From positions 992,001-1,056,000 of the forward strand of contig JAWKVX010000002.1 in assembly GCA_041397825.1 (NCBI GenBank): a DNA stretch of 64,000 nt, given 5' to 3'. Of the stretch, positions 18,671 to 26,340 are shown piece after piece. Each line of letters starts with the position of its first letter. Position 1 is the first letter of the stretch. The stretch comes from JANNSX01 sp041397825 (GTDB lineage Bacteria > Pseudomonadota > Alphaproteobacteria > Rhizobiales > Hyphomicrobiaceae). The notes below the pieces were generated by a model that saw only the letters and a list, made by a program, of their open reading frames with translations, did not search any database and had not been told where the DNA came from. The position numbers and the translations under genes were made by a program.

Positions 18671-19144
18671 TCATTGCCTGCTTGCGCCCTTCCGCTTAGG
18701 AGAGGCTGAGAGCGATGCACGCTGTCGCTGCATAGTCATTCGGCCAGGTTCAGCCGGCAGTGTGTGGTTCCACCTGCCAGTGTAGCCGATTTGGACCGCA
18801 TACCCACCTTTTGACTTCCGCACGCGGCCCTTGTTGCGACCTCTGCGTGGTGGAAGCTGAGAGTCGCAATTGGGGCAGAGCAACCTCAGCATTTCCGGTC
18901 GATTGTCCGAGTTCACTCCTTCTCGATGATCGAGCATCAGCTTGAGTTCTGACCCATTCCAGACAAGTGGCGCTGCGTGATAGATGCATCCTTGGTTGTC
19001 ACATCTGACCGGTATTTGAGTGTCAGTGCGCCATCGCATGTAGGCCCTTCTGACGGTATCGGCGCTTATCTTATTTTCGCTGCATACAAGTATGTTCTGA
19101 CTCGCCGTTTTCGGCATTGAAACGCTTCGAATGGAATTCTGCAT
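18671..19144 (-). CDS. HNH endonuclease-like protein
   Basis: A 157-residue protein with the layout of small HNH nucleases: a helix-turn-helix-like N-terminus (NKISADTVRRAYMRW), a first cysteine pair around CDNQGCIYH, then the core LMLDHREGVNSDNRPEM followed by LRLLCPNCDSQ. The first His of the motif is present in LDH and the Asn in DNR. Where most relatives have His after the last cysteine (CPNCHSQ) this protein has Asp, so catalysis may be changed or lost. The C-terminus is basic. The start is uncertain: ATG 19144, or a second in-frame Met ten residues later. It sits alone between lexA and moeA and looks like an acquired single gene. Confidence 0.75.
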   Translation of the reverse strand: MQNSIRSVSMPKTASQNILVCSENKISADTVRRAYMRWRTDTQIPVRCDNQGCIYHAAPLVWNGSELKLMLDHREGVNSDNRPEMLRLLCPNCDSQLPPRRGRNKGRVRKSKGGYAVQIGYTGRWNHTLPAEPGRMTMQRQRASLSASPKRKGASRQ

Positions 19145-19192
19145 CTCTACTTGGCCGACATCGATCTCTATTGAAGCAAATGAAATCCAGCC

Positions 19193-20407
19193 TCACCAGC
19201 CGAAGCCCATCACATCGACGGGTGCGCCGACGCCTGCCGCCGACGCACCCGGCTCCCGCACGATCAGCGCGTCGGCATGGGCGAGTGTATAGAGGAGGGA
19301 GGAATCCTGGGAGGAGAGCGGTGCGACGGTCTCGGCGCCGTCGGCGGTTCGCACGATCTTGGCGCGCATGAAATGCTTGCGGGGGCCGTTGGCCTCGATG
19401 GCGGCGCCGAGCTTCACCTGCCGCAGCGCCGTCTCGGCCGTGCCACCGCCGAGCCGCCTCACCAACGGCATCAGGAACACCTCGGCGCAGATCAGCGCCG
19501 AGACCGGATTGCCGGGCAGTCCGATGAACCTCTGACCACCCCTGCGGCCGAACATCATCGGCTTGCCCGGCCGCATGGCGATCTTCCAGAAGTCGAGCGC
19601 GACGCCCTGCGCCTCGAGCGCCTTGTGCACCAGATCGTGATCGCCGACGGAGGCGCCGCCGATGGTGACGACGACATCGGCATCGCGGCTCCGGGCCAGA
19701 TGACGGGCGAGGTCGTCAAGGGTGTCGCGGGCGATGCCGAGCAGCCCCGGCGCGCCGCCGGCCGCCGTCACCATGGCCGCGAGCGCCGGCGGCGTCGAAG
19801 AGACGATCTGGGACGGCTCGGGCGTCGTCCCCGGCGCCACCAGCTCGTCGCCGGTGGCGAGGATCGCCACCTTCGGTCGCCGGACGACCTCGAAAGAGGC
19901 GCGCCCGCCCGCCGCCGCGAGCGCGATATGCCGTGGCGTTATCAGCACGCCGGGCGCGATCAGCGTGTCGCCCGCCTTGAAGTCGAAGCCCGCCGGACGG
20001 ACATTCTGTCCGGTCTCGACGGCCACGTTGACGGTAACGCCCTCGCCCTCGCGCGTCGCATTCTCCTGGATGAGCACACTGTCGGCCCCGTCGGGCATCG
20101 GTGCGCCCGTGAAGATGCGCACGGCCTCGCCGGCTCTGGCCTTGCCCTCGAAGGCGTGGCCGGCCGCCGACTGGCCGATCACCTCGAGCCTCGCCCCGAC
20201 GGCCGCATCCGCCGCCCTGACCGCGTAGCCGTCCATCGCCGAGGCGTCGAAGGGCGGCTGGGTCAGGCGCGCGATGACGGGCCGGGCGAGGACGCGGCCA
20301 GCGGCGGCGTGAAAGGGCACGTTCTCGGCCTCGAGCGGCGCGGCGCCTTCGAGAATGCGCCGGAGAGCGGCCTCGACGGCCAGCAGGCCAGCTCCCTCAG
20401 GCGCCAC
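19193..20407 (-). CDS. moeA: Molybdopterin molybdotransferase MoeA
   Basis: A 404-residue enzyme that inserts molybdate into adenylylated molybdopterin. The N-terminal domain contains PPFDASAMDGYAV; the central MoCF-type domain has VVTIGGASVGDHDLV and RPGKPMMFGR, followed by FIGLPGNPVSALI. The C-terminal beta-barrel ends at about residue 404. Its start overlaps the end of the trpC-moaC frame by 11 bases, so the two genes are translationally coupled. The residue set is complete. Confidence 0.96.
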   Translation of the reverse strand: MAPEGAGLLAVEAALRRILEGAAPLEAENVPFHAAAGRVLARPVIARLTQPPFDASAMDGYAVRAADAAVGARLEVIGQSAAGHAFEGKARAGEAVRIFTGAPMPDGADSVLIQENATREGEGVTVNVAVETGQNVRPAGFDFKAGDTLIAPGVLITPRHIALAAAGGRASFEVVRRPKVAILATGDELVAPGTTPEPSQIVSSTPPALAAMVTAAGGAPGLLGIARDTLDDLARHLARSRDADVVVTIGGASVGDHDLVHKALEAQGVALDFWKIAMRPGKPMMFGRRGGQRFIGLPGNPVSALICAEVFLMPLVRRLGGGTAETALRQVKLGAAIEANGPRKHFMRAKIVRTADGAETVAPLSSQDSSLLYTLAHADALIVREPGASAAGVGAPVDVMGFGW

Positions 20408-21731
20408 GGCTGGGGCCTCCCGCCTCGGCGCGCCAGGTGCCGGAGCGCCCGCCCGATTTCTCGACGAGCCGAACGGCCTCGATGGTGATGCCGCGGTCGG
20501 CGGCCTTCAGCATGTCGTAGATGGTGAGGCAGGCGACTGAGACGGCGGTCAGCGCCTCCATCTCGACGCCGGTCCGGGCGGCGACCTTGACGGTCGCCGT
20601 GACGCGGATGCCGGCGGGACTCGTCACGGGCACAAGATCGACGGTCGCCTTGGCGATCGGCAGCGGATGGCAGAGCGGGATTAGCTCATGCGTGCGCTTG
20701 GCCGCCATGATGCCGGCGATGCGGGCGGTCGCCAGCACGTCGCCCTTGGGCGTCTCGCCGGTGGTGACGAGGGCGAGCGTCGCCGGACTCAGGCGCACGA
20801 ACCCTTGTGCGGTGGCGCTGCGCTCGGTCACGGATTTCTCGGAGACGTCGACCATGCGCGCCGCCCCCGACGCGTCGATATGCGTCAGGGCCGGCCCGGC
20901 CTCCGCCTCCGGACGCTTCAACTCCTCCACCGCATCGGCACCGGGATCGAGGAGCTTGCGGGTGGCCTCGGCGACGTCCTGCTGCCGCATCAGGCTCTCA
21001 CCGACGAGATAGGCGCGGACGCCGGCCCGCTGCAGGCGGGCGATGTCGGCATGGGTAAAGATGCCGCTTTCGGAGACGAGGAGCTTGCCGCGCGGCACCT
21101 GCCGTGCCAGCCGCTCGGTGGTCTCGAGCGTCGTATCGAAGGTCTTGAGGTTGCGGTTGTTGATGCCGATGAGGTCGGCGTCGATGGCGACCGCGCGCTC
21201 GAGCTCGGCCTCGTCATGCACCTCGACGAGCGCGTCCATGTCCCAGTCGCGGGCGGCATCCATGAGGGCCGCCGCCTCGGCATTGCTGACCGACGCCATG
21301 ATGATGAGGATGCAGTCGGCGCCCCAGGCGCGCGCTTCCACCACCTGGTAGGGATCGAGCATGAAGTCCTTGCGCAAGGCCGGCAGCCTCACCGCCTTGC
21401 GCGCCATCGAAAGGTATTCTGGCGCGCCCTGGAAAGAGGGGCCGTCCGTCAGCACCGAGAGGCAGGCGGCGCCGCCCGCCTCATAGGCCCGGGCGAGGGC
21501 TGGAGGATCGAAGTCGGCTCGGATCAAGCCTTTGGAGGGGCTTGCTTTCTTGATCTCGGCGATGAGCGCCGGGCTGCCGGCCGAGATGCGGGCGGCAAGC
21601 GCGTTGACGAAGCCCCGGGTCGGCCCGGCGCGCTGGGCGTCGAGCTTCAAGCGGGCGAGCGGCAGCCGCTCCTTGGCGGCGGCGATCTCGGTGCGTTTGT
21701 ACGCATTGATGGTGTCGAGGATGTCGGCCAT
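20397..21731 (-). CDS. trpC-moaC: TrpC-MoaC fusion: indole-3-glycerol phosphate synthase + cyclic pyranopterin monophosphate synthase
   Basis: One uninterrupted 444-residue frame contains two complete enzymes. Residues 1-264 are TrpC of tryptophan synthesis (AEIKKASPSKG, LRKDFMLDPYQV, GINNRNLKTFDT, LVSESGIFT, LVGESLMR). Residues 281-444 are MoaC of molybdenum cofactor synthesis (LTHIDASGAARMVDVSEK, KRTHELIPLCHPLPI, TGVEMEALTAVSVACLTIYD). The junction GADAVEELKRPEAEAGPA has no ATG. A GTG codon at Val268 and a TTG at Leu271 are present, but neither has a properly spaced ribosome-binding site, although GGAGGAG overlaps them. In relatives the two genes are adjacent but separate, so this is either a true fusion or very tight re-initiation. 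moeA follows with an overlap. Confidence 0.9.
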   Translation of the reverse strand: MADILDTINAYKRTEIAAAKERLPLARLKLDAQRAGPTRGFVNALAARISAGSPALIAEIKKASPSKGLIRADFDPPALARAYEAGGAACLSVLTDGPSFQGAPEYLSMARKAVRLPALRKDFMLDPYQVVEARAWGADCILIIMASVSNAEAAALMDAARDWDMDALVEVHDEAELERAVAIDADLIGINNRNLKTFDTTLETTERLARQVPRGKLLVSESGIFTHADIARLQRAGVRAYLVGESLMRQQDVAEATRKLLDPGADAVEELKRPEAEAGPALTHIDASGAARMVDVSEKSVTERSATAQGFVRLSPATLALVTTGETPKGDVLATARIAGIMAAKRTHELIPLCHPLPIAKATVDLVPVTSPAGIRVTATVKVAARTGVEMEALTAVSVACLTIYDMLKAADRGITIEAVRLVEKSGGRSGTWRAEAGGPSRGA

Positions 21732-21772
21732 GGCGGCAGGATACGACGGGTGAGGGGTGAGAAGGAAGGGAG
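21625..21772 (-). repeat. Direct repeat copy A: 5' end and upstream region of trpC
   Basis: The first ~35 codons of trpC and its immediate upstream sequence are repeated in the same orientation at 23238-23385. Over about 125 bases the copies align without gaps, with roughly 85 percent identity by hand alignment. This copy is the functional one. Confidence 0.85.
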
Positions 21773-22116
21773 GGTGGCAGGGGGGGCGCGATGGGGGCTC
21801 TACAGAAAGGCACCGGCGCTCGGGATCCGGCGTTGTCGCAAAGGGAACCGACCTATCGTAGCGCCTCCAGGGCCCCGATGCGCGCCGCCAAGACGAGCGA
21901 CGATCCATCCCAAGATCGGGGTCGACGAGGAGGTCATCTGCTCCAGGCGCGAGTCGACGCCGTCTGAGGCCACGAAACGGTCGATGCGCCCGGTCTCCGA
22001 ACGTGCCGGGCATGGCGGGCAACCCACCCACGCCGAGTTTGCAGTAAGTCCCACACGCTCTCAGATCGCCGTCGACCGTCAGTCTCCTGACATTGGCTCG
22101 GCGGGGCTCTACCGAG
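21773..22116. other. Gene-free gap upstream of trpC
   Basis: No recognisable gene. The trpC promoter must lie here on the reverse strand, but I could not identify it confidently. The right flank beyond the repeat unit keeps weak similarity to sequence after copy B. Confidence 0.4.
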
Positions 22117-23091
22117 CTACTCGAACACCTTGGTCATTCGAGCCTGGACAAGCCTCTTCGCCTCATCGACGATCCGCTCGATCAGCTCCCTGCAGCTCGG
22201 CACGTCATGGATCAATCCCGCGACCATGCCGCAGCTCCAGGCACCGGCCTCGACCTCGCCCTCCGTCATGACGCGCGGATAGATACCGGCGACCTCGTCG
22301 TGGATGTCCTCGATCTTGAGCGCATCGCCCTTCGCCTTCTCGATCTCGAGAATCTTCTCGACGCCTTTGTTGTTGAGCACGCGCTCGGTGTTGCGGAGGG
22401 TGCGCATGATGAGGCGCGTGTCGAGCTCGGACGCCGCGACGATCGCTTGCTTGACCTTCTCGTGCACCGGCGCCTCCTTCGTCGCGATGAAGTGCGTGCC
22501 CATGTTGACGCCGTCGGCGCCGAGCGCGAGGGCGGCGACGAGGCTGCGGCCGTCCGCCATGCCGCCCGAGGCGACGAACGGGATTTTCAGCGCCTCTGCC
22601 GCCCGCGGCAGCAGGATGAAGTTCGGGATGTCGTCCTCGCCGGGATGCCCGCCGCATTCGAAGCCGTCGACGCTGACCGCATCGCAGCCGATCTTCTCGG
22701 CCTTGAGCGAATGGCGGACCGAGGTGCACTTGTGGATGACCTTGATGCCGGCGGATTTCATGGCCGGCATGTAGGCCTCGGGGTTGCGGCCGGCCGTCTC
22801 GACGATCTTGATGCCGCCTTCGATGATGGCGCGGATGTACTCGGGGTAGGGCGGCGCGGAGAAGGCCGGCAGGAACGTCAGGTTCACGCCGAACGGCTTA
22901 TCGGTCATGGTCCGGCAGCGCGCGATCTCCTTGGCGAGCAGCTCTGGCGTCTTCTGCGTGAGGCCGGTGATGATGCCGAGACCTCCCGCGTTTGAGACCG
23001 CCGATGCGAGCTCGGCCCGTCCCACATAGTGCATGCCGCCTTGGATGATCGGATAGCGGATGCCGAACAGGTCTGTGATGCGGGTTTTCAT
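22117..23091 (-). CDS. Nitronate monooxygenase (2-nitropropane dioxygenase family)
   Basis: A 324-residue FMN-dependent TIM-barrel enzyme that oxidises alkyl nitronates. The start MKTRITDLFGIRYPIIQGGMH is canonical. The FMN phosphate-binding segments PFVASGGMADGRSLVAALALGADGVNMGTHF and the FECGGHPGEDD region near residue 150 are intact. ATG 23091 was chosen because residues upstream read into a trpC-like repeat. The gene lies between the two copies of the trpC 5' repeat, which suggests that it was inserted or that the segment was duplicated. No neighbours share its pathway. Confidence 0.94.
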   Translation of the reverse strand: MKTRITDLFGIRYPIIQGGMHYVGRAELASAVSNAGGLGIITGLTQKTPELLAKEIARCRTMTDKPFGVNLTFLPAFSAPPYPEYIRAIIEGGIKIVETAGRNPEAYMPAMKSAGIKVIHKCTSVRHSLKAEKIGCDAVSVDGFECGGHPGEDDIPNFILLPRAAEALKIPFVASGGMADGRSLVAALALGADGVNMGTHFIATKEAPVHEKVKQAIVAASELDTRLIMRTLRNTERVLNNKGVEKILEIEKAKGDALKIEDIHDEVAGIYPRVMTEGEVEAGAWSCGMVAGLIHDVPSCRELIERIVDEAKRLVQARMTKVFE

Positions 23092-23237
23092 GGATCGCTT
23101 TCCGTTGACGAACAACCTGCGTGAGCTTCGACGGGTAGTAAAACCGGCAAATCCGTACGGAGCAAGACGTCGGCGGCTCCGCCCGCATGCCTTGGGAGCC
23201 TGCGGGATTGGCGCGGCGTGGCAGCAACCAGCCGGCA

Positions 23238-23385
23238 GCCGGCGCGCCGGGCACCGCGCTTCAAGCGGGCGAGCGGCAGCCACTCCCTGGCGGCGGGGAT
23301 CTCGTTGGGTTGGCAAGCGTTGATGGTGTCGAGGATGCCGGCCAAAGTGGGAGGCTGCGACGGGTGAGGGGGGAGAAGGAAGCGG
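23238..23385 (-). repeat. Direct repeat copy B: decayed duplicate of the trpC 5' end
   Basis: On the reverse strand this DNA still reads ILDTINA-like and PLARLK-like residues matching TrpC 4-10 and 24-29. The initiator ATG has become TTG and several conserved residues have changed, so it is not a functional gene. It lies in the same orientation as copy A, about 1.6 kb away, with the nitronate monooxygenase gene between them. Confidence 0.85.
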
Positions 23386-23405
23386 GCGGCAAGGGCCGTG
23401 ATGGG

Positions 23406-24323
23406 ATGGGGGGCCGTAGAGGAGCGGACATAGGTCGCGCGAACGGATGTGCATTGCAGCAGCGTCGTCATGGGCCAGTTGCTGCCGAAATCGGTCGATT
23501 AGCGCCCCAACTCAACGTCTCGGCCGCCTCGATCAGCATGAAGATGTCGGCGCTCGAGGCGCGGATCGGAGCCAGGCTCTGCCAACGTGGCCGGATCGGA
23601 TTTCGTCTGACTGGTGAGGGCGAGCAGGTGTACTCGGCCGCCCGACAGCTCTTCGAGGCCCACACGAGCTTTCTCGCCGAGATCGGCAATCTGAAAGGCC
23701 ACCTCGTCGGCAAGATCACGATTGCGATGATCGATGCCACCGTCACCAATCGTGCGTTCAAGCTTCAGGATGCGATCCGTGCCTTTATCGGGCTGCATCC
23801 CAACGTGCATTTGACGCTGCTTGTGCTCGAGCCCTCGGCCATCGAGCGTCAGCTGTTGTCGGCCGACGTTCAGGTAGGCATCGCGCCCTTCTACCACCAC
23901 GTGCCCAACATCGCTTACGAGCCGTTGTTCGAGGAGCCCCACAGCCTCTATTGCGGCAAGGCGCACAAGCTGTTCTCTAGGGCGCCCGACAAGCTCAAGC
24001 GCGGCGACCTGAACGGCGTCTCCTACGTCACACGCGGCTATCTTCCGGCGGCAACCTCGCTCTATCGCAAGGAGAGACCATCGGGGGCGACCGTTTTCGA
24101 CATGGAGGCGATGGTGCATTTGATCCAATCGGGAATGTTCATCGGCTATGTGCCGGATCATTTCGCCAAATCGCTGATCGCGTCCGGAGAGCTTCGCCCG
24201 ATCCGCCCCGATCTCTTCCGCCACGTCTCCCGCTTCGACGTGGCGACGCGCAAGGGCGGTAACGCCCAGAGAATTGTCGACGCCTTCATGGTGGAGCTGA
24301 GGGCTGCTCAGAGCCGGACTTAG
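23406..24323 (+). CDS. LysR-family transcriptional regulator with atypical N-terminus
   Basis: The frame encodes most of a LysR regulator: the second half of the winged helix (LNVSAASISMKMSALEARIG then LCQRGRIGFRLTGEGEQVY), a linker helix, and a complete substrate-binding domain (IAMIDATVTNRAFKLQDAI to the end). The residues before LNVS (GPVAAEIGRLAPQ) do not align with the usual first helix (GSFxxAAxxL) and are preceded by sequence derived from the trpC repeat. ATG 23406 gives 305 residues, near the normal length, but without a family-like start. The gene has probably lost its first ~25 codons; DNA binding may be impaired. It is convergent with the quinone reductase, overlapping by four bases. 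Confidence 0.7.
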   Translation: MGGRRGADIGRANGCALQQRRHGPVAAEIGRLAPQLNVSAASISMKMSALEARIGARLCQRGRIGFRLTGEGEQVYSAARQLFEAHTSFLAEIGNLKGHLVGKITIAMIDATVTNRAFKLQDAIRAFIGLHPNVHLTLLVLEPSAIERQLLSADVQVGIAPFYHHVPNIAYEPLFEEPHSLYCGKAHKLFSRAPDKLKRGDLNGVSYVTRGYLPAATSLYRKERPSGATVFDMEAMVHLIQSGMFIGYVPDHFAKSLIASGELRPIRPDLFRHVSRFDVATRKGGNAQRIVDAFMVELRAAQSRT

Positions 24324-25327
24324 TCTGGTAATCGGTCGCCGTCACCGATCCGCAAGATGAGCTTGCCGGTGACCTCGCGCGATTCCAGTCGCTGGTGAGC
24401 GGTGCCGGCATCGGAGAGGTCGTGGACCCCGGCGATTGGCACTTTGAGTCTGCCGTCGGCGACGTGCGCGACAATCTCACGGACGCCGATTCGCCACGCC
24501 TCGCTGCCGGGGCGCGCATGCAGGAATTCGAAGCCGGCGAGCGATGTCGAGCGCTCATAGAGTTTCTTGCGGATGTTGAACTGCGGCTCGCCGGCGGCCT
24601 CGCCGATGTTGATCACGCGGCCGAACGGCCGAAGGCAATCGAAGCTGTGCTCGAGAATGCCGGCGCCGAGCGAGTCGATGACGATGTCGACGCCCTCGCC
24701 ACCCGTCAGTCGCATGGTCTCGGCCACGAAGTCGCACGCCTGACGATTGATGACATGGGTTGCGCCGAGCTCGCGAGGCCGGTCGACCTTGGCCGACGAT
24801 CCGACGGTTCCGATGACGACGGCGCCGCGCTCGGCAGCGAGCTGGACGACCATGAGGCCGACGCCACCGCCTGCTGCATGCACGAGCAGCTTGGTTCCGC
24901 GCGTGACGTGCGAGGCGGTCGTCAGGAGATGCCAAGCCGTCAGCGCCGTCGCGGGGAACGCGGCTCCGACATCGAATGCAATAGCGTCCGGCAAAGGCAT
25001 GACGTATTCGGCAGGGACGACGCACTGCTCGGCGTAGCCGCCAAGCATGCGTGGGCCGGTGATTGCGGCAACCCGTTGGCCAGGTGCGATGCCCTTGACG
25101 CCGTGGCCTACTGCCTCAACCACACCCGAGACCTCAAGACCAATGATAGCCGGATAGGCGACGGGATCCGGATAAATCCCCTGCCGCTTCTGGATGTCGC
25201 CCCAATTGAGCCCGGCATACGCAACCCGGATGCCAACTTCGCCCGGCCCTACCGCAGGAGATGGTCTCTCCACCAGAGCGAGCTTCTCAGGCCCACCCGG
25301 CTCATAAACGACGACAGCGCGAATCAT
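24320..25327 (-). CDS. NADPH:quinone oxidoreductase / zinc-independent alcohol dehydrogenase family
   Basis: A 335-residue medium-chain dehydrogenase of the quinone reductase subfamily. It starts MIRAVVVYEPGGPEKL; ATG 25327 has AGGAA at proper spacing. The N-terminal GroES-like domain (GEVGIRVAYAGLNWGDIQKRQG) lacks the catalytic and structural zinc cysteines. The NADPH-binding motif is HAAGGGVGLMVVQLA near residue 150. It probably reduces quinones or activated alkenes in the cytoplasm. The upstream frame extends into non-coding DNA and was left out. Confidence 0.93.
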   Translation of the reverse strand: MIRAVVVYEPGGPEKLALVERPSPAVGPGEVGIRVAYAGLNWGDIQKRQGIYPDPVAYPAIIGLEVSGVVEAVGHGVKGIAPGQRVAAITGPRMLGGYAEQCVVPAEYVMPLPDAIAFDVGAAFPATALTAWHLLTTASHVTRGTKLLVHAAGGGVGLMVVQLAAERGAVVIGTVGSSAKVDRPRELGATHVINRQACDFVAETMRLTGGEGVDIVIDSLGAGILEHSFDCLRPFGRVINIGEAAGEPQFNIRKKLYERSTSLAGFEFLHARPGSEAWRIGVREIVAHVADGRLKVPIAGVHDLSDAGTAHQRLESREVTGKLILRIGDGDRLPD

Positions 25328-26340
25328 GTTTTTCCTTGGATAGCAATGTCTGATTTCGTTTCGCATTGTGCGGCCGGGCCGTCGAGAGCCAGGATTCAGG
25401 ACGATATCATCACAAAATTCCTCGGCCCAACTGCGATTGTGTTGAGATGCAGTGTCCGCAAATGCCAGCGAAGCGGTCGTCCAGGGCACAGCCGAAAGCC
25501 TTCGCTTTGTCCGCACTGCGGACACGGATGGTAGTCACGCTCACTGCACCTGCTCAGGGCAGCTATGGGTCAATGGCAGCTGTGTACAATGCCGATGATG
25601 CTGCACCTGCTCACGTCCCCTCCCTCCGCACCTCAACGCTCACGACGCCGCCCCGTCACCGTCCATTCACTCTGTTCCCCATCTTCCCACCGAATCTTGT
25701 CCTCGGCCGCGACACCTCGTCCATGCTTGCCCGCAACCCCGTCGCCGGAGGGCTGACAAGCGCGCTGGTCGGTCGGCAGCGGGGCGCGTCGAAGGGGCCG
25801 GGCACAAGCGCGTCGGCGTCTCACTGCCGCATGAGAGAGGGGAGAACCCGGCCCCAGCTACTCTCGCGTCGGATGTTCGCGGGGGATCACCACATGCGGC
25901 AGAAGCCCCGGAGATCCACGGCGGCGGCAAACGCTCGACGACGACGGAGTGGCTGCGCGCGAGATCGTCATCCACAGGCGTGTTCACGCCTGGCGAGAAG
26001 TGGCCAGGCGATCACGCGCGTGCCACATCCGGATGACTCCACCACGGGCCGGCCACTCCGTTCCTCCGGACTTTCGCAGGCGCTCGGGTTCGAGGCGAAC
26101 CGCGGAGACGGCGACGCATGGGCTGGCAAGCGATGTGCCGAGAGACAGCGGGCCATCGGAAGGGTTCCAGGGATCAGGATGCCGCGAGCCCAATGGCATC
26201 GCGGCGCCGCAGGCCCTCCCGAGCGTCGCCCCGCCCGAGAATTTCCCTTGCGTCTCCGGGGCTTTGCCCGTAATGCGCATCGCCATCCGAAAGGCCGCGC
26301 CAGCGGCCCCCTTTCCCACGCTCCGAGGAGGACACCGCCG
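25328..26340. other. Long leader/intergenic region upstream of hss
   Basis: About one kilobase without a gene I can support. The frame of hss is open through most of it, but the translation is low in recognisable features and the ribosome-binding site sits at 26325-26331. Two hairpins are visible: CAGGCGTG/CACGCCTG at 25975-25992 and GGCCGC-GCCA-GCGGCC at 26293-26308, the second only about 32 bases before the hss start. Confidence 0.5.

Noticed and set aside
20688..22271. 527-codon open frame on the forward strand
   Set aside because: It overlaps the TrpC-MoaC fusion on the other strand and has the composition of an antisense shadow in GC-rich DNA.
25366..26340. Upstream extension of the homospermidine synthase frame by ~325 codons
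   Set aside because: The translation has no family similarity, and a proper ribosome-binding site and the conserved start MAKWPKHAEI lie at 26341.
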